Source: an uncultured Mycoplasmatota bacterium (GTDB lineage: Bacteria; Bacillota_I; Bacilli_A; RF39; UBA660). From it: a stretch of 54,076 nucleotides of DNA. Made by a program: the position numbers and the translations under genes. Shown here one piece after another: positions 16,279-25,326 of the stretch. The notes under the pieces are model-generated. The model did not search any database. It saw only the letters and a program-made list of their open reading frames with translations, and was not told the DNA's origin. Every line of letters begins with the position of its first letter. Position 1 is the stretch's first letter. The stretch is from positions 1 through 54,076 of the forward strand of contig CAOJYR010000008.1 of assembly GCA_948465965.1 (NCBI GenBank). The letters are read 5' to 3'.

Positions 16279-16305
16279 AAATTGAGTTTTCCCAGGACTC
16301 AATTT
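16279..16305 (-). promoter_or_regulatory. rplM leader hairpin (L13-leader candidate)
   Basis: A 9-bp perfect stem (AAATTGAGT / ACTCAATTT) with a 9-base loop lies in the untranslated leader, about 20 bases before the rplM start. Bacillota rplM leaders are known to carry a structured autoregulatory RNA. Position and structure fit, but I have not matched the consensus. Confidence 0.5.
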
Positions 16306-16336
16306 ATGTGGGGATATTTCGAATGTACCGATTATG

Positions 16337-16365
16337 ATTATACTAAATAATGGTTAAAAAAGCAA
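16337..16365 (-). promoter_or_regulatory. SigA promoter of rplM-rpsI
   Basis: On the minus strand TTGCTT (16360-16365), a 17-base spacer and a perfect TATAAT (16337-16342). Transcription would start near 16330 and give a leader of about 70 bases. Confidence 0.7.
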
Positions 16366-16427
16366 TACTTTTTTCTTTATATTTACTAAATATTCCTAAT
16401 TTTATTCATACTATATGCCTTTGCTTT

Positions 16428-17165
16428 TTAATTATATTCCACCTTATTCAAATATAGTCCTTCTGCAGGTGCTGTTTTTCCCCCTTTACTTCTGTCTTTA
16501 CTCGCTAATATTTTTTCCACATCTTCTGTGGATACTTTGTTTTCTCCAACTTTTATTAAAATTCCCACCATATTTCTAACTTGATATCTTAAAAATCCAT
16601 TTCCTCTAAATGTTATGCAGATTTTGTTATTATTTATTTCTTCTATAGTTGCATCTGTTATTGTTCTTATACAATTTTCTTTTTCCTTGTTGTCTGTTAC
16701 GAATGCTCTAAAGTCATGTGTTCCTATAAATACTTTAATTGCTTCCTGCATTGCTTTTATATTCAATTTGTAATTATATTGAAAAACATAATTTCTTTCT
16801 ATTGGATTATATTCCCCTAGATTTATATAGTATTTATATTCTTTACTCTTAATATTATATCTAGCATGAAAATCATTGGGTACGATTTTTGTTTTGCAAA
16901 CATGGATATCGTCTGGTAGGTTACTATTCATTGCCCTTTTTAATTTATGTTCTGTTATATTCACATCTATATCGGCATGGCCATATTGAACCTTCGCATG
17001 TACACCTTTATCTGTTCTACCTGTTGCGGTGATAGACGTTTTTTTTCCAGCATTAATTTTGGTTAAGGCTTGTTCTAATTGCTCTTGAATTGTATTTAAT
17101 TTTGGTTGTGTTTGAAATCCACAATAAGCTGATCCATCATAGGAAAATTTTATTAAAAAGCGCAT
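16428..17165 (-). CDS. truA: tRNA pseudouridine(38-40) synthase TruA
   Basis: A 245-residue TruA that isomerises uridines 38-40 in the anticodon stem of many tRNAs. The catalytic Asp lies in ATGRTDKGVHA, followed by the family segments NDFHARYNIKSKEY and GNGFLRYQVRNMVG. I chose ATG at 17165 because AAAGGAGG lies 5 bases before it; the frame extends upstream into the preceding ATPase gene without a ribosome site. In many Bacillota truA follows ecfA1-ecfA2-ecfT. Here ecfT is missing, and an 8-bp hairpin (17178-17198) fills the short gap to the ATPase gene. Confidence 0.96.
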   Translation of the reverse strand: MRFLIKFSYDGSAYCGFQTQPKLNTIQEQLEQALTKINAGKKTSITATGRTDKGVHAKVQYGHADIDVNITEHKLKRAMNSNLPDDIHVCKTKIVPNDFHARYNIKSKEYKYYINLGEYNPIERNYVFQYNYKLNIKAMQEAIKVFIGTHDFRAFVTDNKEKENCIRTITDATIEEINNNKICITFRGNGFLRYQVRNMVGILIKVGENKVSTEDVEKILASKDRSKGGKTAPAEGLYLNKVEYN

Positions 17166-17177
17166 ATAGTCCTCCTT

Positions 17178-17198
17178 TTTCCACAGAAAGTGTGGAAA
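17178..17198. promoter_or_regulatory. Hairpin between the second ATPase gene and truA
   Basis: TTTCCACA / TGTGGAAA form a perfect 8-bp stem with a 5-base loop, just before the truA ribosome site. There is no T run in the direction of transcription, so it is more likely an RNA-processing or stabilising structure than a terminator. Confidence 0.4.
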
Positions 17199-17199
17199 T

Positions 17200-17991
17200 T
17201 TAAACATGTTTATATATATCCTTAATTATATCTCTTATATCTTTATGATAATCTATTTTTACTTGTTTATTTTTCTTTGCTTTGTATGTAAACATTACAA
17301 TATCTGGTATTTCAAATTTATTTCTTTTTAAATAATCTACTCTAGTATATACTTCTTTTGTTTTTCCTTCTAAAAACACCTTACTATTTTTTATAAAAAT
17401 CATTTTTGTTGTATATTTGTATAACATATTACTATTAATGCTTGCGATAACTATCGTTTTTTTATATTGTTCTTTTAGTTTTAATAGTAACATATATATT
17501 TTCTTTTCATTTTTTGTATCTAAGTCTAAAAATGGTTCATCTAATAAGATTATTTCTGGATTTGATAAAAGACTAATAGCAATTTGTACTAGCTTTAATT
17601 CGGATTTTGATAATGTATTAATGTTCCTTTCCAAAATATTCTGATTTAACCCAACTATTTTTAGTGAATCTTGTATTTTCTTATCTGGGTCTTTTATAGA
17701 TAGTTTATAATATTTTATTATGAACTCCATATACTCTTTTACGCTATCTAGATATGCTTGTTTTGGAAAGTTTGATTCTACTAAACTAATGCTTTTTCTA
17801 ATACTATTTAGATTGCTTTTATCTACTATTATGTCATTAAAGGTAATTTCTCCCTTAGCTAGGTATTTCATTTTTATCAAATCTAAAATAGTACTTTTAC
17901 CTTCTCCAGTAACCCCTGTAAATTCATTACTATTTATCAAAAAATTCAAATTAAATTCTTCATATATTACATTCTTAAACTTTATTTCCAT
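17200..17991 (-). CDS. Aberrant ECF-type ABC ATPase (EcfA2 position)
   Basis: A 263-residue ATP-binding-cassette protein in the place of ecfA2. Walker A is intact (GVTGEGKST) and Walker B is good (EIILLDEP). However, the signature is LSKSELKL instead of LSGGQ, and the switch region reads VIASINSN, with no His where most ABC ATPases have the H-loop. ECF ATPases normally pair as EcfA1-EcfA2 and drive vitamin uptake with EcfT and S components. No EcfT gene is present before truA. Start overlaps the previous gene by 10 bases. It may be divergent, non-transporting, or work with a distant T component. Confidence 0.78.
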   Translation of the reverse strand: MEIKFKNVIYEEFNLNFLINSNEFTGVTGEGKSTILDLIKMKYLAKGEITFNDIIVDKSNLNSIRKSISLVESNFPKQAYLDSVKEYMEFIIKYYKLSIKDPDKKIQDSLKIVGLNQNILERNINTLSKSELKLVQIAISLLSNPEIILLDEPFLDLDTKNEKKIYMLLLKLKEQYKKTIVIASINSNMLYKYTTKMIFIKNSKVFLEGKTKEVYTRVDYLKRNKFEIPDIVMFTYKAKKNKQVKIDYHKDIRDIIKDIYKHV

Positions 17992-18779
17992 AGGATATCC
18001 ACCATCCTATCCATATCTAATTCAGGCTCTTTAATTAGATCGTAATCTCTTAATTTTACAGATAAATCCATCATAAATGGTAATTCTAAGCCTAACCTAT
18101 TTAATACATTATCTTTTTCTAGCACGTCTAATGGCTTACCTTTTAATAAAACATTTCCATCTGATACTATATAAAGTATATCGCTTGCTATTGTTTCTTC
18201 TAGGTTATCTGTAGTCATTATGACTGTCATCTTTTCTTCCTCTTTTAGGTATTTTAAAATATCGTGAATTTCGGTTGTTTCTTTCCTACTCATTCTAGAA
18301 CAAATATCATCTAATAATAAAATGTCTGGCTTTAATATAATTGCCATAGCAAGTTTTAACTTTATTTGTAGATTTTTATATAAAGTGTTTGGATTCACAT
18401 TTTGGTATTTATTTAATTTAAATCGTTTTATTATTTCTTTATAGCGTTTTATTTTTTCTGCTTTTACTATGTCTTTATTATCTAATAAAAACATTAATTC
18501 TTCTTCTACCGTATTGAATAAAAAACTATTATCATCGGCAAATATTACTGTTCCTATTCTTTCTTTTAGATCTTTTATATTATAATCTTCCAAATATCTA
18601 TTATTTAATTTAATACTATTATTTGTTTTTATTTGCCTGTCTAATATTTTTATTAATGTAGTTTTGCCACATTTATTTGGACCAGAGATAGTTATAAATT
18701 GGTTTTTCTTGATAGAAATATTGAAATTTTTAAATATATTTTTATAATTTAGGTTTTCTATTTCCATTATATTTTCCAT
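17982..18779 (-). CDS. Aberrant ECF-type ABC ATPase (EcfA1 position)
   Basis: A 265-residue ATP-binding-cassette protein in the place of ecfA1. Walker A is GPNKCGKTT. The signature region reads LYKNLQIKLKLAMAI, with no LSGGQ. Walker B ends LLLDDI, with Asp for the catalytic Glu, and the switch reads IMTTDNLEE with no His. Three of the motifs needed for normal ATP hydrolysis are therefore altered. It overlaps its partner gene, which is also altered, so the two probably form a heterodimer. AAAGGAG precedes the ATG, and a good promoter lies upstream. Function as an energising pair of ECF importers is doubtful. Confidence 0.78.
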   Translation of the reverse strand: MENIMEIENLNYKNIFKNFNISIKKNQFITISGPNKCGKTTLIKILDRQIKTNNSIKLNNRYLEDYNIKDLKERIGTVIFADDNSFLFNTVEEELMFLLDNKDIVKAEKIKRYKEIIKRFKLNKYQNVNPNTLYKNLQIKLKLAMAIILKPDILLLDDICSRMSRKETTEIHDILKYLKEEEKMTVIMTTDNLEETIASDILYIVSDGNVLLKGKPLDVLEKDNVLNRLGLELPFMMDLSVKLRDYDLIKEPELDMDRMVDILWK

Positions 18780-18806
18780 AACTTTCTCCTTTTCCTAACG
18801 TTTCTT

Positions 18807-18835
18807 ATTATATAACAAAGATTATAAAAAGCCAA
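18807..18835 (-). promoter_or_regulatory. SigA promoter candidate for the ATPase pair and truA
   Basis: On the minus strand TTGGCT (18830-18835), a 17-base spacer and a perfect TATAAT (18807-18812). It overlaps the terminator of the upstream SDR gene. Confidence 0.55.
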
Positions 18836-18851
18836 TTGTTAATTGACTTTT
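18826..18851 (-). terminator. Intrinsic terminator of the SDR gene
   Basis: AAAAAGcCAATT / AATTGaCTTTTT forms an 11-bp stem with one mismatch and a 3-4 base loop. T residues follow on the minus strand. The SDR stop codon is inside. Confidence 0.6.
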
Positions 18852-19591
18852 TTCTTTTGAATTCTATATATTATTCTAAGTAGGAATTTATCTGATACAA
18901 ATCTACTAAATAATTTTGCACATTTCATTTTAAATCCTGGTATTATGAGCATCTTTTTATCTAGTAGATTATCTATAGCATATTTAGCAACGTAACTACT
19001 TTTTAAGGGTTTTACTCCAAACTTTACTCCTGCCACATTATTGAAGTTAGTATCTACTGGGCCGGGGCATAAAACTCCTATATGAACATTCGTTTTCTTT
19101 TTCTTTTGTTCATAATACAAAGCTTCTGATAACTGGTAAACATAGGATTTAGTTGCATAATAAGTACTCATTAATGGACCTGGTTGAAATGCTGCGGATG
19201 AAGCAACATTCAGTATATATCCAGAATTTCTTTTTTCCATATCCTTTAAGAAAGATTTTGTTAGAATGTGAAGCGCTTTTATATTTGTATCAATCATAGT
19301 TAATTCTTTTACTAAATCAGTTTCAGTAAAATATCCAAAGTCTCCAAAACCCGCATTATTTATTAATATATCAATATTTTCTTTTTTTGTTAGAACATAT
19401 AATTCTTTTACTTTTTGTTCTATGCTTAAATCCGCTACAATAATTGTTACTTTAGTTGGTAACATTTCCTGAATTTTTTCTAATTTTTCTTTATTTCTGG
19501 CTACTAGTATTAGCTCATATTTTTTTGTAGCAAGATATTTGGCCATATCAAGTCCTACTCCAGATGATGCCCCTATAATTAATGCTTTCAT
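18839..19591 (-). CDS. Short-chain dehydrogenase/reductase
   Basis: A 250-residue classical SDR oxidoreductase. The NAD(P)-binding GASSGVG lies at residues 7-13, NNAG at about 78, the catalytic Ser in LNVASSAA, and YYATK supplies the catalytic Tyr-x3-Lys. An Arg near VARNK after the second strand suggests NADP(H). It resembles the 'DltE/YqjQ-like' group of SDRs, but the substrate cannot be told. It stands between rplQ and the ECF-type ATPases, a place normally without a gene, and has terminators on both sides, which suggests a later insertion into the ribosomal region. GGTGGTGA precedes the ATG. Confidence 0.88.
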   Translation of the reverse strand: MKALIIGASSGVGLDMAKYLATKKYELILVARNKEKLEKIQEMLPTKVTIIVADLSIEQKVKELYVLTKKENIDILINNAGFGDFGYFTETDLVKELTMIDTNIKALHILTKSFLKDMEKRNSGYILNVASSAAFQPGPLMSTYYATKSYVYQLSEALYYEQKKKKTNVHIGVLCPGPVDTNFNNVAGVKFGVKPLKSSYVAKYAIDNLLDKKMLIIPGFKMKCAKLFSRFVSDKFLLRIIYRIQKKKVN

Positions 19592-19627
19592 TAAATCACC
19601 ACCATAATATATATTTAATTATATCAT

Positions 19628-19648
19628 AAAAAAAAGACATAAAGTCTT
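19628..19648 (-). terminator. Intrinsic terminator of the ribosomal operon after rplQ
   Basis: AAGAC / GTCTT with a 5-base loop and a run of eight T residues on the minus strand, directly at the rplQ stop. It marks the end of the S10-spc-alpha transcript. Confidence 0.72.
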
Positions 19649-20045
19649 ATTTTTCTTCTTTAGTTGCTTTTTTTGTAGCTTTCTTTTCTTCTTTTTTCTC
19701 TTCTTCTACTAATTTTAAGATTACCATTAGAGCGTCATCACCACGACGTTCAGATAATTTTAAAATTTGAGTATATCCACCATTACGGTTTTCATAACGT
19801 TTAGCTAAATCATTGAAAATTTTATCAACAACTTTTTTATCGTTATGCAAGAACGCTAAAGCTTTACGACGAGAAACTAAGTCTCCCTTTTTACCATAAG
19901 TTATCATTTTATCAACAAACTTACGTACTTCTTTAGCTCTAGTTTCAGTAGTAGTAATACTTTCATTTTCCACTACTTGTTTTGTAAGTGTTGCAAGCAT
20001 GCTTCTTCTATGCTTATTGTCTACACCTAACTTTCTATATGCCAT
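19647..20045 (-). CDS. rplQ: 50S ribosomal protein L17 (bL17)
   Basis: A 132-residue L17 from the exit-tunnel region. The N-terminal [20 protein letters not shown] is typical, as is the [24 protein letters not shown] segment. The C-terminus carries an extra lysine/glutamate-rich tail (about residues 112-132) beyond the usual end. It follows rpoA by 19 bases with a GGAGG site and ends the alpha operon. Confidence 0.97.
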   Translation of the reverse strand: MAYRKLGVDNKHRRSMLATLTKQVVENESITTTETRAKEVRKFVDKMITYGKKGDLVSRRKALAFLHNDKKVVDKIFNDLAKRYENRNGGYTQILKLSERRGDDALMVILKLVEEEKKEEKKATKKATKEEK

Positions 20046-20064
20046 AGTTATTCCTCCTTATTTT

Positions 20065-21015
20065 TTAGTCGTCATCACGTAGAATTAGGCCCATTTCTCT
20101 AATTTTATCTAATACTTCTTTTAGAGATTTTTTACCTAAATTACGAATTTTCATCATATCTGATTCACTCTTATTAACAAGATCTTGTAGAGTATGAATT
20201 CCAGCTCTTTTTAAGCAGTTATATGCTCTTACTGAGAAGTCTAGATCCTCAATTGAAGTTTCTAGTGCTTTTACCTTTGGATCCTCTGTTTTTTCAATCA
20301 TCATACCACTTACATCAGCAATTGATGATAAATCAGTAAGAATAGTAAAATGCTCTATTAAAATTCTTGAAGCTAGTGCAATTGCTTCTTCTGGTTTCAT
20401 TGAACCATTTGTCCATACATCTAATATTAATTTATCATAACTTTCATCTTGTCCAACACGAGCGTTTGCAACTTCATATGATACTCTTTCAATAGGAGAA
20501 TATAGAGAGTCAATAGCTATTTCTCCAGCCTTCTTAATATCATGTAATTTTTTATTGTCTTCACTTCTAACATATCCACGACCATTTGTAACAGTCATTT
20601 CCATATTGAAAGTGGCACCTTTTGATAATGTAGCGATAACTTTATCCTTGTTTATTACTTCAATATCAGCATCACATTCAATATCTCCAGCAGTTATTTC
20701 TCCTTCTTTACTAGTACTAATACGTACTATTTTTGGTTCATTAGAGTGGTTTTTGAATACTACTCCTTTTAAATTTAAAATGATTGTAGTTACATCTTCA
20801 TATACTCCATCGATTGTTTGAAACTCATGAAGTACTCCATCAATTTTGATACTACTAATTGCACTTCCTGGAAGTGATGATAACATCACTCTTCTTAAAG
20901 CATTACCAATTGTAGTTCCAAATCCTCTCTCTAATGGTTCAAGTTCGAATCTACCATAGAAATTACTTTCTACAGAATCTGTTATTTTATAAATTGGTTT
21001 TTCAAATTGCAACAT
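20065..21015 (-). CDS. rpoA: RNA polymerase alpha subunit
   Basis: A 316-residue alpha subunit with both domains. The N-terminal assembly domain (about 1-230) includes RFELEPLERGFGTTIGNALRR. The C-terminal domain (about 250-310) has the helix-hairpin-helix stretch LKRAGIHTLQDLVNKSESD and IRNLGKKSLKEV, which binds UP elements and activators. Length and order are normal. It lies between rpsK and rplQ as in nearly all Bacillota. Confidence 0.99.
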   Translation of the reverse strand: MLQFEKPIYKITDSVESNFYGRFELEPLERGFGTTIGNALRRVMLSSLPGSAISSIKIDGVLHEFQTIDGVYEDVTTIILNLKGVVFKNHSNEPKIVRISTSKEGEITAGDIECDADIEVINKDKVIATLSKGATFNMEMTVTNGRGYVRSEDNKKLHDIKKAGEIAIDSLYSPIERVSYEVANARVGQDESYDKLILDVWTNGSMKPEEAIALASRILIEHFTILTDLSSIADVSGMMIEKTEDPKVKALETSIEDLDFSVRAYNCLKRAGIHTLQDLVNKSESDMMKIRNLGKKSLKEVLDKIREMGLILRDDD

Positions 21016-21039
21016 GAAACTAACCTCCCTTATTCATTG

Positions 21040-21423
21040 TTATACACGTGGACGTTTTGGTGGACGACATCCATTGTGTGGTATTGGTGTAACGTCAACG
21101 ATTGATGTTACCTCTAAGCCTGCAGTTTGTAGTGAACGTATTGCAGTTTCACGTCCTGGTCCTAAACCTTTAACGCGAACTTCAACTTTACGCATTCCCA
21201 TGTCATATGCAGCTTTTCCGGCAGCTTCAGCAGCCATTCCAGCAGCGAATGGAGTTGATTTTTTGCTACCTTTGAATCCGATAGCACCAGATGATGCCCA
21301 ACTAATTACATTACCTTCTTTATCTGTTAATGTAGTAATTGTATTGTTGAATGTTGAATGAATATGAGCAATTCCTTCTGGAACATTCTTTTTCACTTTT
21401 CTTTTTCTAGTTTTATAAGCCAT
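21040..21423 (-). CDS. rpsK: 30S ribosomal protein S11 (uS11)
   Basis: A 127-residue S11 of the 30S platform, which interacts with the Shine-Dalgarno helix. Recognised by [27 protein letters not shown] and the terminal [20 protein letters not shown] precedes the ATG. It is 24 bases upstream of rpoA in the alpha operon. Confidence 0.99.
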   Translation of the reverse strand: MAYKTRKRKVKKNVPEGIAHIHSTFNNTITTLTDKEGNVISWASSGAIGFKGSKKSTPFAAGMAAEAAGKAAYDMGMRKVEVRVKGLGPGRETAIRSLQTAGLEVTSIVDVTPIPHNGCRPPKRPRV

Positions 21424-21456
21424 GAGTTTACCTCCTTTATATTTTAATTCCTTTTA

Positions 21457-21825
21457 TTAAGCTTTTTTCTTGTTTGCTACTGTCTTACCTTTTCCTTTAC
21501 GTGTACGAGCATTGCGACTTGTTCTTTGTCCTCTTACAGGTAATCCTTTTTTATGACGACTTCCTTGGTATGAGTTAATTTCCATTTTTGTTTTAATGTT
21601 CATATTAACTTCACGACGTAAGTCACCTTCTGTTAAATGTTTGTTAATTTCATCTCTTATTTTTACTAAGTCCTCTTGGGAAAGATCTTTAGTTTTAATT
21701 GTTGGATCAATGTTTACAGCTGCTAAGATTTGTTTAGCTAAACTTTGTCCAATTCCATAAATGTAAGTCAATGAAATACATATATGTTTGTCATTTGGAA
21801 TATCTACACCTTTAATACGTGCCAT
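21457..21825 (-). CDS. rpsM: 30S ribosomal protein S13 (uS13)
   Basis: A 122-residue S13 of the 30S head, which contacts the central 50S bridge and P-site tRNA. The start [13 protein letters not shown] and the basic end [17 protein letters not shown] are typical. It stands between rpmJ and rpsK. Confidence 0.99.
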   Translation of the reverse strand: MARIKGVDIPNDKHICISLTYIYGIGQSLAKQILAAVNIDPTIKTKDLSQEDLVKIRDEINKHLTEGDLRREVNMNIKTKMEINSYQGSRHKKGLPVRGQRTSRNARTRKGKGKTVANKKKA

Positions 21826-21840
21826 ATCTTATACCTCCTT

Positions 21841-21954
21841 CTAACCTTGTCTTTGTTTGTGTTTTGGATTTTCACAAATTACTCTTATTTTTCCTTTGCG
21901 CTTTACAATCTTACATTTTTCGCAAATGGGTTTTACTGATGCCTTTACTTTCAT
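21841..21954 (-). CDS. rpmJ: 50S ribosomal protein L36 (bL36), zinc-binding form
   Basis: A 37-residue gene in the gap between infA and rpsM. It translates as [20 protein letters not shown] followed by [17 protein letters not shown]. The C-x2-C...C-x4-H pattern gives a complete zinc ribbon, so this is the zinc-dependent (C+) form. Stop TAG is at 21841-21843, and the ATG follows GGAGGG. Length and position are exactly those of rpmJ in Bacillota. Confidence 0.97.
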   Translation of the reverse strand: MKVKASVKPICEKCKIVKRKGKIRVICENPKHKQRQG

Positions 21955-21967
21955 AATATCCCTCCTA

Positions 21968-22183
21968 TTATTTACGATAGATAATGCGCCCACGTTTTAA
22001 ATCATAAGGCGTTAGTTCTACCACTACGGTATCTCCTGCTAAAATGCGAATATAGTTCATTCGTATTTTACCAGAAACGTGAGCTTCCACAATGTGTCCA
22101 TTTTCTAGTTGAACTTTAAAGCCTCCCCTAGGGATAACTTCAATAACCTTACCTTCAACTTCAATTGTATCTTCTTTAGCCAT
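21968..22183 (-). CDS. infA: Translation initiation factor IF-1
   Basis: A 71-residue single OB-fold protein that binds the A site of the 30S subunit during initiation. The sequence [20 protein letters not shown] and the end [16 protein letters not shown] are near-consensus. It lies between map and rpmJ, 4 bases after the map stop. Confidence 0.98.
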   Translation of the reverse strand: MAKEDTIEVEGKVIEVIPRGGFKVQLENGHIVEAHVSGKIRMNYIRILAGDTVVVELTPYDLKRGRIIYRK

Positions 22184-22187
22184 CTGT

Positions 22188-22934
22188 TCACTCTCCTGTT
22201 AAGATTTCATAGCCATCCTTTGTTACAACAACTGTATGCTCAAAGTGAGCAGCAGGATTGCCATCTTCTGTTACAACAGTCCAATCATCGTCAAGTATTT
22301 CTATCCTTGGACTTTTTGCAGTTAGCATCGGTTCTACTGCAATTACCATACCTTCTCTTAATCTAATTCCAGTATTTTTCAATCCATAGTTTGGAACTTC
22401 TGGATCTTCATGTAGATTGCTACCAACGCCATGGCCACACAATTCTTTTACAACTCCTAATCCATTAGCAGTTGCAAACTTCTCAATTGCATGTCCTATA
22501 TCACCAACTCTATTACCAGCTTTTACTTCTTTTAATCCAACAAATAGTGCTTCTTCGGTGTATTTCATTAGATGCTCTTTTTCCTCATCTATCTTACCAA
22601 TAGCATAACTCCAAGCAGAGTCACCATGGTAACCTTTGTAGCAAGCACATATATCTAAAGTTACGATGTCTCCATCTTGCAATTTCCTTTCACTAGCAAT
22701 TCCATGTACAACTTCATCATTAACTGAAATGCAAATTGCTGCAGGAAATCCTTGGTATCCCTTACAAGAAGGAGTTGCATCTAAACTTCTAATATATTTA
22801 TCTGCTAGATCATCAATCTCTTGTGTTGTAATGCCAGGTTTTAGGAATGGTTTTAAATATTGATGGGTTTTATATACAATATTACCAGCCACTTTTAAAA
22901 GTTCAATTTCACGTTTACTTTTAATGGTTATCAT
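22188..22934 (-). CDS. map: Methionine aminopeptidase type I
   Basis: A 248-residue type Ia enzyme that removes N-terminal Met. The five metal ligands of the pita-bread fold are present: Asp in [18 protein letters not shown] (two Asp), His in [13 protein letters not shown], Glu in AVEPML and Glu in HFEHTVVV context. Its ATG overlaps the adk stop (TAATG), so translation is coupled. The order secY-adk-map-infA is the classical one. Confidence 0.98.
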   Translation of the reverse strand: MITIKSKREIELLKVAGNIVYKTHQYLKPFLKPGITTQEIDDLADKYIRSLDATPSCKGYQGFPAAICISVNDEVVHGIASERKLQDGDIVTLDICACYKGYHGDSAWSYAIGKIDEEKEHLMKYTEEALFVGLKEVKAGNRVGDIGHAIEKFATANGLGVVKELCGHGVGSNLHEDPEVPNYGLKNTGIRLREGMVIAVEPMLTAKSPRIEILDDDWTVVTEDGNPAAHFEHTVVVTKDGYEILTGE

Positions 22935-23602
22935 TATTTTTCATCTCCAATGACGCTGATAATTTTATCAATTTTTTTAAATACATTTTCAATGGTATCA
23001 TTACCATCTACTTCATGTAAAACATTTTGTTTTTTGTAGTAGTTTATAATAGGCCCTGTCTTTTCTAAATACATTTTATATCTAGTTTGAAAGGATTCCA
23101 GATTATCATCGTTTCTTTGATATAATCTTCCACCACAATTATCACAAATAGACTCAATTTGTGGAGCACTGTCTTCATCATTTATATTAAATATTGCATT
23201 ACAGTTCTCACAAACTCTTCTTCCTGTTATTCTCTTTTCAAGTGTTTTTTCTTCTATGTCAATTAAAATTACATTACCGATACTATAACCTAATCTTTTT
23301 AGAATATTATCATATTCTATAGCTTGATTTAGATTTCTTGGAAAACCATCTATAATAAAACCATTTTTGCAGTCTGATTTTTTTAGACGATTTTCAATTA
23401 ATTGATATGTAATTTCATCTTTGACTAATTCTCCACTTGCTAATGTTTCAAATACATAGTGACCAATTTCACTGTCTTCTTTGGAAATATCACGCAAGAT
23501 ATCCCCAGTTGAGATGTGTGGTATATTATATTTTTCAACTACTAGCTCGGCTTGTGTACCTTTACCAGCAGCAGGTGGAGCTATAAACATAATACTTTTC
23601 AT
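22934..23602 (-). CDS. adk: Adenylate kinase
   Basis: A 222-residue long-form adenylate kinase, which equilibrates ATP, ADP and AMP. The P-loop is GKG-type (APPAAGKGTQ) and the NMP-binding DGFPRN is present. The LID domain carries four cysteines in two C-x2-C pairs (CENC and CDNC), so it binds zinc as in many Gram-positive enzymes. It sits between secY and map with only short gaps. Confidence 0.98.
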   Translation of the reverse strand: MKSIMFIAPPAAGKGTQAELVVEKYNIPHISTGDILRDISKEDSEIGHYVFETLASGELVKDEITYQLIENRLKKSDCKNGFIIDGFPRNLNQAIEYDNILKRLGYSIGNVILIDIEEKTLEKRITGRRVCENCNAIFNINDEDSAPQIESICDNCGGRLYQRNDDNLESFQTRYKMYLEKTGPIINYYKKQNVLHEVDGNDTIENVFKKIDKIISVIGDEK

Positions 23603-23606
23603 TTTA

Positions 23607-24881
23607 TTACCTTCTACTATATCCTCGCTTATAACTTCTTGTAAGGATACTTCCTTCCAATTGCTTATAAGTCTCTAGTGCAACACCTACAACGATTAAT
23701 AATCCAGTACCACCAATTGATACACTTGTAGGTAGACTTGTAAATTTAGAAAATATTATTGGTAATCCAGCAATTATTACTAAGAATGCTGCTCCTAGTA
23801 TTGTTAATCTTGATAAGATCTTGCTTAGATGTTTTTTTGTTTCTTCTCCTGGTCTAATCCCTGGTATATATCCACCATTTTCTTGTAAGTTCTTTGCAAA
23901 TTCTTCTGGCTTCAATTGAATAAATGTATAGAAGTAAGCAAAGAAGAAAATAAATATAATATATATCAAGAAACCGACTGGGGTTGTGTATGTTAAATAT
24001 TTTTGAACAATCAAAGTAAATGTTTCATTTTTAACTACTTGAGCAATTATACCAGGAATTGTTAATAGACTTGATGCAAAAATTACTGGGATAACTCCTG
24101 CTGAGTTAATTTTGATTGGCATAAAACTTTGTGCCTTATTTCCATATGCACTTGTTGATTTATTTGCATATTGGATAGGTATTCTTCTTTCAGATTCTTG
24201 AACGAATATGACTCCAATTACTACTAAGAAGTAAATTATTACGAAAATTAAGAATTTTACTACTCCTAAAGTTATAATTTGGGCTGTTCCCTCGAAAGAA
24301 ATTAAGCCATTAAATGCATCAATAAACATTTGTGGAAGAGTGGCAATGATACCAGCCATGATAATCAGGCTTGTTCCATTTCCAATTCCTTTTTGTGTTA
24401 TTTGATCTCCTAACCATAATAGGAAAGAAGTTCCTGCAGTTAATACAGTGGCAATATATAAATATTGCATAACATCTCCTGTTTTACCAATAAATGCAAA
24501 GGCTAGAGCATATCCTTCAATGAAGGCAAAGATAATACCCATATATCTGGTTATTTGATTAATTTTTTGTCTTCCTGTTGCTCCTTGTTTGCTTAACTCA
24601 GTAAGATAAGGAATGATATCCATCTGTAATAATTGCATAATAATTGATGCGGTAATGTAAGGCATAACTCCTAATGCGAAGATTGAAAAGTTTTTTAGTG
24701 CCCCACCACCAAGGGTGTTAATTAGTTCTAAAAAACTTAAACTACTTGTTAAATCTTCTGTTCCAGGAACTCTGATTGATATACCTAATATGAAGATCAT
24801 TAATGCCCCAAGTGTGAAATAAATTCTATGACGTAAGTCTTTATTCGTTGGGGTGAATAATTGCTTCATAGTTTTAAACAT
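23607..24881 (-). CDS. secY: Preprotein translocase subunit SecY
   Basis: A 424-residue channel subunit of the Sec translocon with ten predicted transmembrane helices. The family signature GVMPYITASIIMQLLQ and the cytoplasmic loop RRIPIQYA are visible. It ends in a basic C-terminal tail (RSYKRGYSRR). GAGGTGAT precedes the ATG at 24881. It is located between rplO and adk as in standard spc operons. Confidence 0.99.
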   Translation of the reverse strand: MFKTMKQLFTPTNKDLRHRIYFTLGALMIFILGISIRVPGTEDLTSSLSFLELINTLGGGALKNFSIFALGVMPYITASIIMQLLQMDIIPYLTELSKQGATGRQKINQITRYMGIIFAFIEGYALAFAFIGKTGDVMQYLYIATVLTAGTSFLLWLGDQITQKGIGNGTSLIIMAGIIATLPQMFIDAFNGLISFEGTAQIITLGVVKFLIFVIIYFLVVIGVIFVQESERRIPIQYANKSTSAYGNKAQSFMPIKINSAGVIPVIFASSLLTIPGIIAQVVKNETFTLIVQKYLTYTTPVGFLIYIIFIFFFAYFYTFIQLKPEEFAKNLQENGGYIPGIRPGEETKKHLSKILSRLTILGAAFLVIIAGLPIIFSKFTSLPTSVSIGGTGLLIVVGVALETYKQLEGSILTRSYKRGYSRR

Positions 24882-24882
24882 A

Positions 24883-25326
24883 CTAGATCACCTCGGCTTT
24901 GCTTCCTGAGGCATTAATCTTTTCTAAAGCTGAGGCAGAAAATTTGTGAGCTTGAATAGTTAATTTCTTATCTAGCTTACCATTTCCTAACACTTTAATT
25001 CCACTTAATTGTTTTTTAATTATTCCCATCTCTTTTAATAGAGCTGGTGTTACTACTGTACCATCTTCAAAAATATTTAAATCTTCTACATTGATAACAG
25101 CATATTCTTTTTTGAACATATGATTTGAAAAACCTCTTTTTGGAAGTCTTCTATATAATGGTAATTGTCCACCTTCAAATACTGGGTTGATACTACCACC
25201 ACTACGTGCTTTTTGTCCTTTTTGTCCGCGTCCACTTGTTTTACCAAGACCACTACCTGAACCACGTCCTACACGTTTTCTACTATGAGTAGCTCCGATA
25301 TTTTTTTCTAATTCATGTAATTTCAT
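24883..25326 (-). CDS. rplO: 50S ribosomal protein L15 (uL15)
   Basis: A 147-residue L15 with the glycine-rich N-terminal tail ([20 protein letters not shown]) that threads into 23S rRNA. Its start overlaps the rpsE stop at 25326, leaving no room for rpmD, which usually lies between the two. This points to loss of L30 in the lineage, or relocation. Confidence 0.98.
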   Translation of the reverse strand: MKLHELEKNIGATHSRKRVGRGSGSGLGKTSGRGQKGQKARSGGSINPVFEGGQLPLYRRLPKRGFSNHMFKKEYAVINVEDLNIFEDGTVVTPALLKEMGIIKKQLSGIKVLGNGKLDKKLTIQAHKFSASALEKINASGSKAEVI

